NCBI GenBank assembly: GCA_003833135.1
Contig: QZLH01000015.1
Location: forward strand, 2,805 to 66,804
DNA from: Oehlia diaphana
Taxonomy: Eukaryota > Glomeromycota > Glomeromycetes > Glomerales > Glomeraceae
Reading direction: 5' to 3'
Length of the DNA: 64,000 bases
Position 1 is the first letter of the stretch. Every line of letters starts with the position of its first letter. The notes below the pieces were generated by a model that had not been told where the DNA came from, ran no database searches, and saw only the letters and a program-made list of their open reading frames with translations. Both the position numbers and the translations under genes were made by a program. Below are positions 1 to 10,640 of this stretch, piece by piece.

Positions 1-8
1 TATTTTAG

Positions 9-58
9 CGTGTTCAGTTTGTGTTCGGTTTGTGTTCGGTGTGTTCGGTGTGTTCGAT
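9..58. repeat. Short tandem repeat, GTGTTCGGT unit
   Basis: Five imperfect copies of GTGTTCGG, separated by T or TTT, run head to tail at the very start of the window. No coding frame crosses them. The array may continue to the left of the window. Confidence 0.65.
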
Positions 59-1054
59 TTGCAAAATGATCGACATTTTGTGTGTGCCAACATTTCTGAA
101 AACGGCAATAAAAAAAAGAGGTTTTGAGAAACTAAAGAACCGTTGAGGGTATTAATAAAGCGCAGTAACTCACGTATTTTTTCTCACTCCGGCCCCCAAG
201 TTGTACTCTTTTCTACATTATGAACTCGTTAAAAAGAAACCGATCTATCGCAGTTTAAATAAAGTGTTATTATTGAAGTGCGGATAAGATACTTCGCAAT
301 TAAGGTATGAATTTAATTATATTTTTTCGGTTAGATTTTCACGGTCAGTTATTTCTTAAGAGTATCAGTTCCCTGGAATCGTATGTTTTCAGTCGTTGAC
401 GATCCTTTTTCTTTATATAATTGACTACCTCTCGATTCAACAGTTCTTCGTCAAGGCTTCACCAGCAAAACGAAATTAAGATATAATACAACGTTTATTT
501 CTTTGCATTATTTAGTATATCTATAAAAAGAGTAGACGACAATTTTTTCTGCTGGGATAACAGGGATGACATCATCAAAAATTATGAAATTGCGTTTAAT
601 AAAATGATTCTTATTTAAAACATATTATAACATATAGTTCATTTGTATTGTATTATATATAACGCACTTCAGGATGAATACTACTATTGATAGTAGATAT
701 TTCCAGGTTGTGAGATGTCGCAATATATCATTTTTAATAGAACGTGGAAGCTGGTTAAATTGAGCTGCATAGTATGAGTGAAAAGATGGTAATAACGAGT
801 TGCTCATTTACCTATATATACAGAAAAAAAATCTTAGTATTCATAGAATTCTACGTATTCTAAGAATCAGGGAATTCTTCATATTCGGTAATATTCTAAA
901 AAATGTGTTTAACAATCTAGTTAGATTTTTTACGTTATCGATTAATTATGAAAATACAGAATGTTGAAAATTCGTGGAATTCGAGGAAAAAACATTTAAC
1001 CATATATACAACAATGGCCACTTTAGAAAAGACACGCTAACGGAGGTTTCACTC
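59..1054. other. Intergenic, nothing recognised
   Basis: AT-rich sequence with stops in all frames and only short chance ORFs. I see no RNA gene or repeat I can name. Confidence 0.6.
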
Positions 1055-1309
1055 ATGTTCATGAACGGTTATAATTTTATGAAGGATAACAGAGGAAATG
1101 ATCAACGTATTAATATTATTAATGAACGTATGAGCAAGCCAAATACTTAACTATGTTGTTATTGTGTAAATCATGGTCACGATTATGAAACCAGAGAAAA
1201 TAATTTACACTTGCATGAACTTATGTGTTCGTTTACGAATAAGTTGAAGCAATCGAAAAAATCCAAAAAATACTACTTCCTTGAATTTACGGACCAGGTG
1301 GATTATTAA
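1055..1309 (+). pseudogene. Possible decayed coding stretch, unknown
   Basis: From an ATG at 1055 one frame stays open for about 85 codons to 1309 except for a single TAA at 1148-1150. The second half has a compact Cys/His and Lys-rich composition (CCYCVNHGHDYETRENN near its start). For DNA this AT-rich so long a near-open frame is unusual but not compelling. I recognise no family. It may be a relic of a mobile element, since a gag-like relic lies just downstream on the other strand. Confidence 0.2.
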
Positions 1310-1712
1310 TGAAGAACAACATTGGAATTTATTGAAAAGCATTTACGTTAAAAGGCTTTAACAGGATGAAAACTATTTAACGATCAAACAAATACATTGT
1401 TCAGTTAAAGTCCCGTGAAAAGACTGTGAACTGAGACCGCCCGGGGGCACAAACTCCTCACTTAATATTGGGGATCCAAGTATCGCGAGTAAAAAAAAAA
1501 TCATGTGCGCGTGATAAATTGACAAGATTATTTTGTCTAATAATGGGATAACGAAAGTGGATATAGATAAATGAGTAGTGGACATTGTTGCACTTATGTA
1601 TGAATAGTTTAAGAATGAATAAAAAGCATGGTTGAGCGACAAGACGCTCAGGGAAGAGCTATTCCGCACAGTAAAGAATCATATCGACTAATAGGTATTA
1701 TTCTTCTAAAGA
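1310..1712. other. Intergenic, nothing recognised
   Basis: A minus-strand open frame at 1373-1669 lacks any recognisable domain and is treated as chance. The string ATGAGTAGTGGAC at about 1571 recurs at 2142. Confidence 0.5.
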
Positions 1713-1865
1713 TTATATTTCTTGGTCTTCGCTGTATTTGACGACCTCATTACATCTCCTTAGTAACGAATAGTAATCTGCCACCGATTCATTGCTCTGC
1801 TCCAACAGCTCTAGACGGATATTCTGTATATTGAATTGATTGTCTTGCTCATGGTTTGCACTACC
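1713..1865 (-). pseudogene. Retrotransposon gag-like relic
   Basis: A 50-codon minus-strand frame lies between stops at 1868-1866 and 1715-1713. It reads through the motif LELLEQSNESVADYYSLLRR, which has the look of the capsid region of LTR-retrotransposon gag proteins (a Q-x-x-x-E-S-V-x-x-Y-Y core followed by a basic helix). The stretch is GC-richer than its surroundings. It has no start codon and no nucleocapsid knuckle, protease or reverse transcriptase nearby, so at most a fragment survives. The family call is by eye. Confidence 0.45.
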
Positions 1866-2424
1866 TTAAGGGTAATGTAGAATTATAGATATGCTATTAA
1901 ATTGAAGTGAAATAAAAAATATGGGATTTATAGTTTAAGTCACGTTAGGTCGGTTAGGAGACTGTGAACAATATTGCAATTTGTTTATGTTAATAGAAAT
2001 TAACAGATGAAAAATTAAGCAGTGATCAATGAGCATATTAAAGGCAACAAAAAATTTTTTTATTTCGTTATCGCAACACATATAAAACGATAAAACATTG
2101 TTTATATACTAATTAATAGAATAACAATACAATAAAGACAAATGAGTAGTGGACGTTTAAAGGGAGTAATAAGGGCATAGCCTGGGCTCTGCCCATACCA
2201 CTGCCGGCCTCGCTAAGCGAGAATAGCAGTTATTGTCTGTTATTTCTTACTACTCATTATTGCGTACCCATATATTAATCTTGTCTAATGTTTTGCTATG
2301 AGAATTATTCTTATGATCCCTATACCGTAATCACTTATTGCTATCCTATTGCATACTTAAAATTTTTCATCATAGTCCTATCAACAATTTTATAAAACGA
2401 GTCCAAATATCACATGAAACGACT
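1866..2424. other. Intergenic with a small TIR element
   Basis: Apart from the 116-bp inverted-repeat element at 2142-2257 I see nothing coding here. Confidence 0.5.
2142..2257. mobile_element. Candidate 116-bp MITE, 9-bp inverted ends
   Basis: ATGAGTAGT at 2142-2150 is matched by its perfect inverse ACTACTCAT at 2249-2257. The interior is GC-rich compared with the flanks and contains the palindrome CTCGCTAAGCGAG. No target-site duplication is obvious. Nine bases of inverted repeat could occur by chance, so the call is weak. Confidence 0.35.
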
Positions 2425-2764
2425 TCAGATGATATAGGATGAAGAAGAGCTTAAAGATGAATTAACTGATTCTGTTTCATTTTGATTAGCTCTTTGCGCT
2501 TCTTCACGTCTTCTTTTTTCTTCATAGAGGTCATTAACAACTTTCTCGATGTTATTAATCCTGTCGAGAGTACTTTGCTCTACAACATTTCGAAGAGAAG
2601 CTAAAGCAAAAATTCGTTGATTAATGCGATTTCCGCAGTATAATGGGAATTAATTTTTCATTAATTTCTTTGTTACGTGCTTCGATCCCCATGAGCAGAG
2701 AGATTTTATCGATTAAGAAATGGTGAGGTAAACACCATAAATGGTTAAAATTTATTAAGGACAT
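2425..2764 (-). pseudogene. Small coiled-coil protein gene, frameshifted
   Basis: An ATG at 2764-2762 opens a frame starting MSLINFNHLWCLPHHF and running through a charged stretch, which then hits a stop. A second minus-strand frame, one base out of register, takes over at about 2650 and continues to a TGA at 2427-2425. It carries a heptad-like charged segment (NNIEKVVNDLYEEKRRREEA) and a Ser-rich tail. The two halves read smoothly as one protein of roughly 110 residues, so one indel near 2635-2660 has broken the gene, unless it is a sequencing error. No function is recognised; a coiled coil is predicted by inspection only. Confidence 0.5.
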
Positions 2765-3227
2765 CTAGGCTACGCCTACGAAGTAAAATAAAAAATCTTC
2801 TGGTATGATTTTTAGATTAAACTTGAACGAACCTTAAGTTATTTTATATCAAGATTAAAACAAGATAAATATTCTTTAAAGCGCATTTAAATTTATTGAC
2901 AATTTCGTGTGGAGCGAATTCTTTTAATGATCATACATCATTTTTGTCGTGTTTATATATCTTTTTACATGGAACAAGCTAACTGAGTTTTAAAAAGATA
3001 ATATCAAATGTACGTTGAAGAGAAGACAATAAAGACGATAAAAAACAATATATTATTAATAAACTATTAAGAATAGCCGGTGATTGTTGAGATGACCTCG
3101 TGGTGTTGCCCACAGCATTCACATGTCCTGTTTCCTTTTGCCATTGTTCTGTCTTTAGCACAGTCTCGTGTATAAATTACCTTATATAATTTTTTTCTTT
3201 AATTAATTATATGCCTCATATAAGTAA
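2765..3227. other. Intergenic, nothing recognised
   Basis: AT-rich. A 60-codon minus-strand frame at 2979-3161 has no recognisable content and is treated as chance. Confidence 0.5.
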
Positions 3228-3464
3228 ACACCGTTAAAGAAGCTTGGAGGATATTTCTGTCCATATATTTTCATTTCTGGTAAGGTATGCGGCAAACAAT
3301 GTATACATTATGAAGGTTGCCACATCCATTTTAATAAGAGGAAGCGTTATCCTTGCACTGATTGTGGCAAACTTACTGCATCTGTTTCTGGCCGTTGTCA
3401 GGAACATACTGTATTAGAGGCTATTGTCGCTCAATATTATCAGAGGTTACTAAATAACAGATAA
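3228..3464 (+). pseudogene. Cys/His-rich zinc-binding ORF without a start
   Basis: An open frame of 78 codons ends at TAA 3462-3464. Its core has regularly spaced metal ligands: CPYIF, then CGKQC, EGCH, YPCTDCGK and GRCQEH, followed by a basic helix. This resembles two or three small zinc knuckles. There is no ATG in frame; an ATG at 3211 lies in another frame that meets a stop after eight codons, so the gene is either 5'-broken by a small indel or is an internal exon. It could be the zinc-binding part of a transposase or retroelement protein. I cannot assign a family. Confidence 0.4.
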
Positions 3465-3718
3465 GGAAAGATTAGCAGGAACTAAGCGAAGATCACTATG
3501 GCTAAAATAGTTTATACTTATTTTTAACTAATTTATACTATACATTGATCGCCTCTTTGAGAGTATGTGGCAACCGGGTATTTTAGTTAGGCATTTGGTT
3601 AGACAGTAAAACATCTTAACACATTCTAGTGAGAATGGAGGTATCATAAAGTTCAGTTGAAGACTGCTCGAAGAAGCACAATTTCCCAGTAGAAGGGGTT
3701 TGGATTTTGGTTATATTT
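3465..3718. other. Intergenic, nothing recognised
   Basis: AT-rich spacer between the zinc-knuckle ORF and the degenerate tandem repeat. Confidence 0.5.
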
Positions 3719-4070
3719 ATGGTTACTTCGTGAGCTCTGCTCACGTTTATTATCCTGAAAATATCACATTCTTAGAGAACAGCATTTCAATCAAAAAAAT
3801 CGAGCATCATGTAAATTTTTTGGTTAATATTCTTAGGTTAGGTTTTCCGGTTAGGTTTATTGGTTACTTCGTGACCTCTGCTCACGATTTATTAACCCGA
3901 AAATAATATTTTCTTAGGGAACTGATTTATATCATAAAAATCTCGCTTTGTGTATAAGTTTTTCGGTTAAGCTTTTTTGGTTAGATTTTTGGCCCGAATA
4001 TAACACAATCTTATTTATTAGAGAACAGTAATTCAATCATAAAAATCAAGCATCGTGTATAATTTTCGGT
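3719..4070. repeat. Degenerate long tandem repeat, three units
   Basis: Three diverged copies can be aligned on the strings GAAAATATCAC (3757), GAAAATAATAT (3899) and GAATATAACAC (3996), each followed by TTCTTAG/TTATTAG-GAAC, an ATCAnAAAAATC core and a GGTTAG-rich end. The first two units also share GGTTACTTCGTGA-CTCTGCTCACG; the third lacks that part. The spacing is therefore 142 then 97 bases. A short plus-strand frame at 3700-3906 lies wholly inside the array and is not taken as a gene. Confidence 0.65.
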
Positions 4071-5839
4071 TTAGGATTTGGGTTATAGATTTCGTTAGAT
4101 CTTGGTTAGAATCGGTTAGAAGACATGAAAGATCTACATAAGGACTAATGTGGATAACATGTAGGACTAGCAACAATATAGTAGACTAATATGCGCAATA
4201 TGAAGGGCTATATGGAGGACTAACACACCGAAGTTATATAGAAAAAATTTTATCCCACATGTTAAATTGGGGAGATAAAAAATAATCGGACCCGAAAGTT
4301 TAAAGCTGGGGGTAATAAAGAAAAAATATTCCAATGTGATTAGATTCAAAGTATTTCCTTCTTTATTTCATTTTTAAATGTAAAGAAGTAAATAATAATC
4401 TCTATAAATCTAACCTTTGCCACTTTTGTTAAGCTTTCCTTTTCTCTTAGATTAGATTTTTATTGGGCTTTTATTTTTGTTTAAAGTTGGAGTAGACTAA
4501 TGAATATGTTTACAGTACTTTGCATGAGCTATGGACTTATGTACTAGCACAAGTTCTGCAATTCCACAATAGAGCTATTTTTTCTTCTCTTCTATCAAGC
4601 CATCTCTATAATCTGTAGAGATGTAATTTATGTTTTTCTTTATTGGAATTTCATCAGGTTAAATTAATTATTTGGCTAATTTGATCAAGTGCCTAGTAAT
4701 TATTAACCATTAGTTTTAGCTTGCATATAGCTTTGTATCCTTCATTAAATACAAAATCTATCAGTTTTCTGACATCAGTATATTTAAATTTTATGTAATA
4801 TGCAACTCTTATTTATTAAATAACAAATATTCTCATAAAAATAAATTAGCAAATTCATGACTAGATGACTAAATGCTTTGGAAGATACTACTCATCACAC
4901 TTAAAAGTAAATCTTTAATTCTTATTAACAAGTCATTTGTTTTAAACCCTCATTAGCTGAACTAATTATCTTTTTATATACTTGTCAGAAAATTTTCCTA
5001 TTATCTATTTTGAATAATAAATTTGAACACTGAATGTTAATTGGTCCTGCAAGTTAGTTTATAAGTACTATAATATTCTATTTTCAACAACCAAATATTA
5101 AATAAAGACCACCTGATAAATGAGATTCGAAATGATTTGTTCATCAATCTGCGCCTAAGTCACATGTTTGTGGCGCATTAATTTTTAATTGAGGCTGAGC
5201 AGAATGATAGATAGATTCTGCAATAAACATTTCATTTATTAATTTATTAACTAGTTTTTCAATCTTGTGGAACACATCACATCAGATTCTACAAAGTTTT
5301 TAGTTTTATTTTTGTGTTATATATGTTATACAAAGACTTGTTTACACTTTGTGAGCAACAATAATAATTTCATTTATATAATTATATTTCAAAATTCTAT
5401 TCACAGTATATTTATTAAAATCAAAAAAAGGAAATCACTAAAGGCTTGTTAACCAAGTTTGTATTCATAATAAGATATTAATATATATAATTTACGGAGT
5501 TTTGAGGGGATCCATTAGAAATTATTTTACTATTTTTGTAATAAACATGGTAAGATGAAAGAATAAAAAATAACCGAGGTTTGACAATAGTAACATTTAT
5601 AGTTCATGTCTTTAAAGTAGAAGAAAAGAATAAACAAGAAGCTTATAGATGTCTAGAAAGTACAAACTAATCAATAAAGAAAATAACTCATATTAAAATT
5701 CAAATAAAAACTTAGAAAATTTTAAAAAACATATTTTGGTAATAATTAATATAAATGAGGATAAATATAATATAATTAAATGAAGGCATGCGCGAAATTA
5801 GCATTAAAGAAATATATACTAAAATAATTTCTAAGTAAA
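4071..5839. other. Intergenic with a possible exon relic
   Basis: Mostly featureless AT-rich DNA. On the minus strand, 5144-5221 reads AESIYHSAQPQLKINAPQTC and a few more residues, preceded by an acceptor-like TTTATTGCAG, which looks like one exon of a decayed gene. A second weakly coding patch follows it towards 5100. No family is recognised. Confidence 0.35.
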
Positions 5840-6061
5840 TTAACTTCCATTAAAAAATTGATCCAATTGTGGATTATTTGTAATAATTTGTTGTGGAAGA
5901 CGCATCAGTGTTTCTTCAATGTTGATAGGAGAATATCTTCTATATATTCTATTTCTTCGTCTTCTTCTGAATAGTTGATCGTATCCTCTTAGAGGTTTTT
6001 CGAGTATTTCACTATTATCAGTGATAATAATAGGACTGCTGTTTTGACTTGATGAAGCCAT
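5840..6061 (-). CDS. Small basic protein, QFFNGS family (member A)
   Basis: A 73-residue protein. The start is the ATG at 6061-6059 (MASSSQNSSP); the upstream extension of the frame has no ATG. It has a Ser-rich N terminus with a short Ile run, a central arginine cluster (RRRRRNRIYRR, about residues 32-42) and a C-terminal segment EETLMRLPQQ...NNPQLDQFFNGS. The same architecture and C-terminal motif recur in the separate gene at 22899-23138, which is what convinces me that both are real. No signal peptide, membrane segment or known domain is visible. The Arg cluster could bind nucleic acid or act as a nuclear signal; that is inference only. Intronless. Confidence 0.6.
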   Translation of the reverse strand: MASSSQNSSPIIITDNSEILEKPLRGYDQLFRRRRRNRIYRRYSPINIEETLMRLPQQIITNNPQLDQFFNGS

Positions 6062-6146
6062 TTGTATAAATATTTTTAAAAATGAAAGTGAGAAATCTAT
6101 TATACTTATGATACGAAATTTCCTCTTTTTAACCACGTTTATACAT

Positions 6147-6158
6147 TCTTATATATTA
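6147..6158 (-). promoter_or_regulatory. TATA-like element for the small protein gene
   Basis: On the minus strand TTAATATATAAG lies about 90 bases upstream of the ATG at 6061. This would give a leader of roughly 60 bases. Position and sequence are reasonable, but such strings are common in AT-rich DNA. Confidence 0.3.
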
Positions 6159-6696
6159 AAAGAGAATGAAAATTTGTTGTTGTAGTATTATTGCGGCGGA
6201 CATACCCGTCGTATTCAGAACACCAACCTTAACTATTAGATCCAATCTATTTTAACAGGATGCCTACGGTGTGAACCGTAATGCATACATCGTAAGACTT
6301 AATTCCTATTATAGTGTTAAACATTGTCGATATTTGATACTAATTCAAATGAAGTTAAATCTCTAAGATAAATTTCGAGATTATTAATATTAATAAAGAT
6401 GCATATAATAAATTTAAAGAATTATAAAAATTTATCCACTTTCACAAACAGTTTAGTGCAAATTACCTATGATTCTGTTAAAAATTACGAAATCAAAAGG
6501 CATTTATATTGGTGCTGATTAATAAACCATGTGTAAAGCCCCTTAATAATCTTAAGTCAGACATAACTAATGAATGATGTAATTTGTTATGATAACATTT
6601 GGTCCTATGATATAATATAACTAAAAAAGTTTTAATATAAACCGTTTATGTGATCTTAATTATTTTTCAATATAAAAACAAGTATTGTCGACAAAG
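6159..6696. other. Intergenic, nothing recognised
   Basis: AT-rich; a short GC-richer patch around 6190-6290 has no identifiable structure. Confidence 0.5.
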
Positions 6697-6783
6697 AGTT
6701 ATCCATATTAAGTGTTATCCGCATGAGCTATCCAAATGAAGTGTTATCGGCGTGAGCTATCCAAATTAAGTGTTATCCAAAAG
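6697..6783. repeat. 29-bp minisatellite, three units
   Basis: Three exact-length head-to-tail units start at 6697, 6726 and 6755. Each has the form AGYTATCCAWATKAAGTGTT followed by ATCCRCATG, ATCGGCGTG or ATCCAAAAG. Units differ by a few substitutions and no indels. No open frame is maintained. Confidence 0.8.
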
Positions 6784-7846
6784 TAATTTTATCTTAAAAA
6801 GATTCACTGAACATTATCAATTAATTCAATAGATTATTTATAATGTGCAATGTTAATAGTTCTTTATTGAGAAAGGCCGGGTCATTTATAAAATGCCAAA
6901 TTTTGTAATGCTATTGTAACGTGAAAGTATTTATCGATTCAAACCTTAAATTTATCGCACAAATATAATTAATAGGTATTAGTTTAACATAATTTGATTT
7001 GGTATGATTGTCGATCGTAATAAATTTCGGGGTTTTTTTTTCCTCAAGGAATTATTTCAAAAAAAAATAATAATAATATTTAATAGATAAATAACAAATC
7101 TTAGAAATGGGTTCTTATTTATTTATAATTAATCCGTTATCATTAATTTTTATTATCTTTTCTTTTGATCACACATGAATTACCTTAAATGTATTAAAAT
7201 ATAAAGATCTACATTCCAAATTAATTATTCAAATTTCCATAACAAGTTAGTGTAAATCGGTCCTGCCCACTGCTCAGTTTTGATGAAAATTTCTTTAAGG
7301 ACTTTATGGGTAAATTATATACATATGGTAATCTCTATTACTAAAAAAATTTAAGTTTTTTATATTCAAATGAGAGTGGGAGGTATTCTTTTGATGTATG
7401 TAACATAAATGCATACATTGAGATTCTCTAAAATCTGATAATTTTTTTAAAATGTAATGATCCGATTCGTGGCGATCATTTCATTAACCGCTTTGTGGAC
7501 ATATTTTTCCACGAATTTATGTTTGATTGCCTTGATTATTTAATTGCTTAATAAAGAAAAATAGAAAGAAAATAGGATTTTTTTATCGCAGATCCAAGCC
7601 CCACATTAAAATTTGTGATAATTCTCCGGCAATTTTCTATGATAATTTAACCTTCCCTTTAGATATTAGCTACAATACGAGATTATTTGTTTCTTTATGC
7701 TAACAAAATAAGTTACCCCACAAAATTCATGTGTTTCAATATGAATGGCTTTGCGTATGTATAATGAATTTCTACATTCTTGTGCCACTGTTTCATTACT
7801 ATATATTGTGTCAATAAAAAAGTTAGTATCTCGTTTATCGTTTTTC
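6784..7846. other. Intergenic, nothing recognised
   Basis: AT-rich with homopolymer runs; no gene, RNA or repeat that I can support. Confidence 0.5.
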
Positions 7847-8137
7847 TTATTTACCTTTTTGAATAGTTAAAATGGCTTCCAAGTTTCTTTTTTCCAATTT
7901 TTCTTCATTTTTTTTCCATTTTGTCTGCTTGCGATTATAATGCCATGCATATACCCTAAAAGCTGAAACAAAACCAATACTGTGGTGACAATTATTTGGT
8001 AGGTGGCTCATGCCTCTGCATGCTGTCACGATTTCTTTACATTTTTGGTTTCTTTCAGGATGTAACAGAAGAGATATTGTTTTGAATGTAGTCCTTCTTA
8101 TAATACCTCGAATTTTGTCCTTGAGGCTCTTTGTAAA
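7847..8137 (-). pseudogene. Possible coding relic, basic protein
   Basis: A 97-codon minus-strand frame has no ATG near its 5' end (first Met is internal). It contains scattered Cys/His residues (ACRGMSHLPNNCHH) and a strongly basic, charged C terminus (KWKKNEEKLEKRNLEAIL). A second minus frame just upstream also looks coding, with a CGFEVIKSPHCLQRASR string, so a frameshifted zinc-binding protein is conceivable. No family is recognised. The plus-strand frame overlapping it is taken as a shadow. Confidence 0.25.
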
Positions 8138-9122
8138 CAATGTGGTGACTTTATCACCTCAAATCCACAACCCTATAAAAGGTATAATTAGTTAATTTAC
8201 TTATATTTTATTAAAACCAATGTCGTCAGATTTTCTTGTATATTAAAGATTCATATAAATTAAATCATTACTTTTGCTTTTTTGACACATATTAGTTTGT
8301 CTCCGGAATATGGAATGAGAAAACGGGATAAATTGAAGTAACTTTATAGCACTCTTATCATGTAAAATATTATATTTTATAAAGTCTCTCACATATTTAC
8401 GAGATATATTTGCATGAGTTATCATTATGGGTATGCTAATAATTTTTTTTTATTTTCGTCCTTAGTATCCTAATAATCAAAACAGTATCATAAACATGAT
8501 CAAGCATTGATTACCATTCGTAATGCATGCGCACCATGATTTACATTCCGCTCGCATTTCGATTATAATTAATCGAATTTACCAAGGCAATGACAGTATC
8601 ATACTCAAGAAGAACTATAAAGGTTAAATTTCACTTGTTAAATTTTCACTTTTTTTTCATTAAATGACGTATTTATTTTATTAAGCATTATAAATTTAAA
8701 AATCTCTCCATATTTAACTAGTGATCAGTGAGATTCATATCTTTGCAGCAAGCCAAACTGCAACACAAAGGAGACGGCGACACCTTGATTGTCCTGAAAG
8801 GAATCGGTGGTTCCCCCCTAATCCTCTCTCCTCGGTTGTAAAAAAAAGGTTTTGTAAAAATTTACTGTGGATTCTAATAAAACAGACAGAAAGCGGAGGG
8901 AATTTTTTTTTTAACGGAGAAATAATTCTATTTTATATTTAGGTCTGAAATTTATAGTAGGTTTGAAGTTTATAGTAGAACTTCTGATGAGGGATTAATG
9001 ATTGTACACTGGCTGTCCACCACCAATATTGCAATTGGCGTAGAATCGGAGCTACCCTTTATCCATCGCTATAAGTTAGTGAACTTCGTATATTTTTGGT
9101 TAACACTCCAGGACGCATTCAA
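8138..9122. other. Intergenic, nothing recognised
   Basis: Several short frames without content. A GC-richer patch at about 8730-8850 has stops in all frames after short distances. Confidence 0.45.
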
Positions 9123-9491
9123 TTCACCGACAATTATCTGTTTCGCCGACAAACGTCTCGCCGACATATACAGTAATATTTAAATATTACAATAAATTGA
9201 ATAAAATTATTTTTTTAAAAAAAGGTAAGTATATATTATTTATCTTTCGTATAAAAAAATTTTTTCTTTTTCTAATATTTTCTAATTTAGTAATTATTAT
9301 ATGTACTGTACATAGCTTCAAAATTTTTATTATTTATAGTTGTACCATGAGCAAAAGGCAAAAAACAAAATAATTTAATTTTCTTTAAAATAGGCAAAAT
9401 GAACGTGAAATGACTTTCAGTGAAATGTTATTGACCCGTCACTGAAACGTTTGTCGGTGAAGCGATTTTCGGTGAAGTAATTGTCGGTGAA
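9123..9491. mobile_element. 369-bp element with CACCGACAA inverted repeats
   Basis: The ends TTCACCGACAATTA (9123-9136) and TAATTGTCGGTGAA (9478-9491) are perfect 14-bp inverted repeats. Inside each end a second copy of the motif follows (TTCGCCGACAAACGT at 9141 against ACGTTTGTCGGTGAA at 9447), and more partial copies sit between. Repeated subterminal motifs inside terminal inverted repeats are typical of non-autonomous DNA transposons. The interior has no transposase. No clear target duplication is visible, so the superfamily is open. Confidence 0.6.
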
Positions 9492-9509
9492 ATAATATAC
9501 CAGATTCAA

Positions 9510-9775
9510 GAGCCCTGGGTTCCGCCGGTTTATAGCTTAGCGGCCTCAACACTTTGGAAGAAGCTGAATGTCTAAGTTTGACCGGGTTACTATGGCCGAA
9601 GATGAGTTCTCCCCTTCCATGTCAGTTAGATAGGTAGTGGCATTAACACAGCAATGCCCAGTTACCCCAACACAGTTGGATATCTTCATCAATAATTTGG
9701 CTCCCGTTTAGTTTAAGGAGCGAATTACTACCAGAACAGGATCGGAGGGATCAAGGGCAGTCATCCTTTTGGGTG
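9510..9775 (+). mobile_element. GC-rich SINE-like block with a Pol III A-box
   Basis: About 260 bases of balanced composition stand out sharply from the AT-rich flanks. TAGCTTAGCGG at 9533-9543 matches the tRNA-type A-box consensus (TRGCNNAGYGG). About 40 bases on, GTTTGACCG is a weak B-box candidate. The block ends in a T-run at about 9776. This fits a tRNA-derived SINE, but no target duplication was found and no other copy exists in the window. Confidence 0.35.
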
Positions 9776-10359
9776 TTTTTTTATATATATGAAAGAGTTT
9801 TTAGTTATTATTAATAAAAATTAATTTTAGGTTCTAGAAAAACTAACAATTCTTATGGTTTATAACATTTAAGAGTATGCTCCGCCATTTGTACATTATT
9901 CTGTAACAAATCATGTAATAAAAGCAGAAATGGCTCTGTTATAATAAGAAGTAATACGTATTTGAAAAATTTGTAAGTGAAATTATAAAAATATATATAT
10001 TAGAAAATGCTTGATAGATACCGTAAAACAAATAACTAGATAACTAATTTGAAATTTTATATCTTGTAATAACTTTTAACCGACTCCGCGCAACAAAAAT
10101 AATTTAAACGTTCAAGACAGATATTTTTAATTTATATTAATGATATTAATAGGTTAGTAACATCACAAGATGGTTGATGAATCAGAAATCCAATTGCCAC
10201 CACAATCTATATGCATCTTTTCGGGCCGGAATTACGATAGTAAATTGTGATCGTAATTTTTTTTATATTTAAAGTAGGGATGACAAAAAACATGTTTCTT
10301 AAAACAATTTTTGCGGTTTAAAACATGGTTTAAACACATTTTAAACATTAAGTACTTTA
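9776..10359. other. Intergenic with a hairpin and dispersed motif
   Basis: GGGCCGGAATTACGA at 10223-10237 is also present at about 35351 on the same strand. It overlaps a hairpin with 9-bp arms (AATTACGAT and ATCGTAATT, 10230-10258). The string TAGGGATGACAAAAAAC near 10276 looks like an hAT-type terminal repeat for the relic that follows. Confidence 0.4.
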
Positions 10360-10640
10360 CTAGCCTTTACCATGTAATACAAATTTGCAATAAAAATTTA
10401 AGTATTTTGTTATATAATATATATTAATTTTAAATCTTTTACATTTCATCAAATGATCTTTTAATCGATCAATTAAATCAACAATGTCATTTCCACAATA
10501 ATTACACTTTTGATGAGGTGTTTCGACCACGTCCATCAAACTTCTGTAACTTTTTCAAAGTGCTTACGGACGTCTTCTGATGGTGGTTTTCCACGAGAAA
10601 TAATTTTAAAAAAGCTGTTTTGCAAAGAGATCCTTAAAAA
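10360..10640 (-). pseudogene. hAT transposase relic with BED zinc finger
   Basis: Two overlapping minus-strand frames together read as the N-terminal part of an hAT-family transposase. The upstream frame contains SRGKPPSEDVRKHFEKVTEV and stops at 10537-10535. The downstream frame (ATG 10536, stop 10362-10360) contains HQKCNYCGNDIVDLI followed by DRLKDHLMKCKRF. The latter has the C-x2-C ... H-x4-C ligand pattern of a BED finger, the DNA-binding domain of hAT transposases. The frame change and the absence of the catalytic RNase H-like domain mark it as dead. Confidence 0.6.

Noticed and set aside
553..566. TGGGATAACAGGGA resembles a homing endonuclease (I-SceI type) site
   Set aside because: Only a 12-base core matches and there is no intron or endonuclease gene nearby; chance is the simplest explanation.
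1373..1669. 98-codon minus-strand open frame
   Set aside because: No recognisable domain and no sign of selection; it lies between relics.
3700..3906. 68-codon plus-strand frame
   Set aside because: It lies entirely within the degenerate tandem repeat and its duplicated peptide simply mirrors the DNA repeat.
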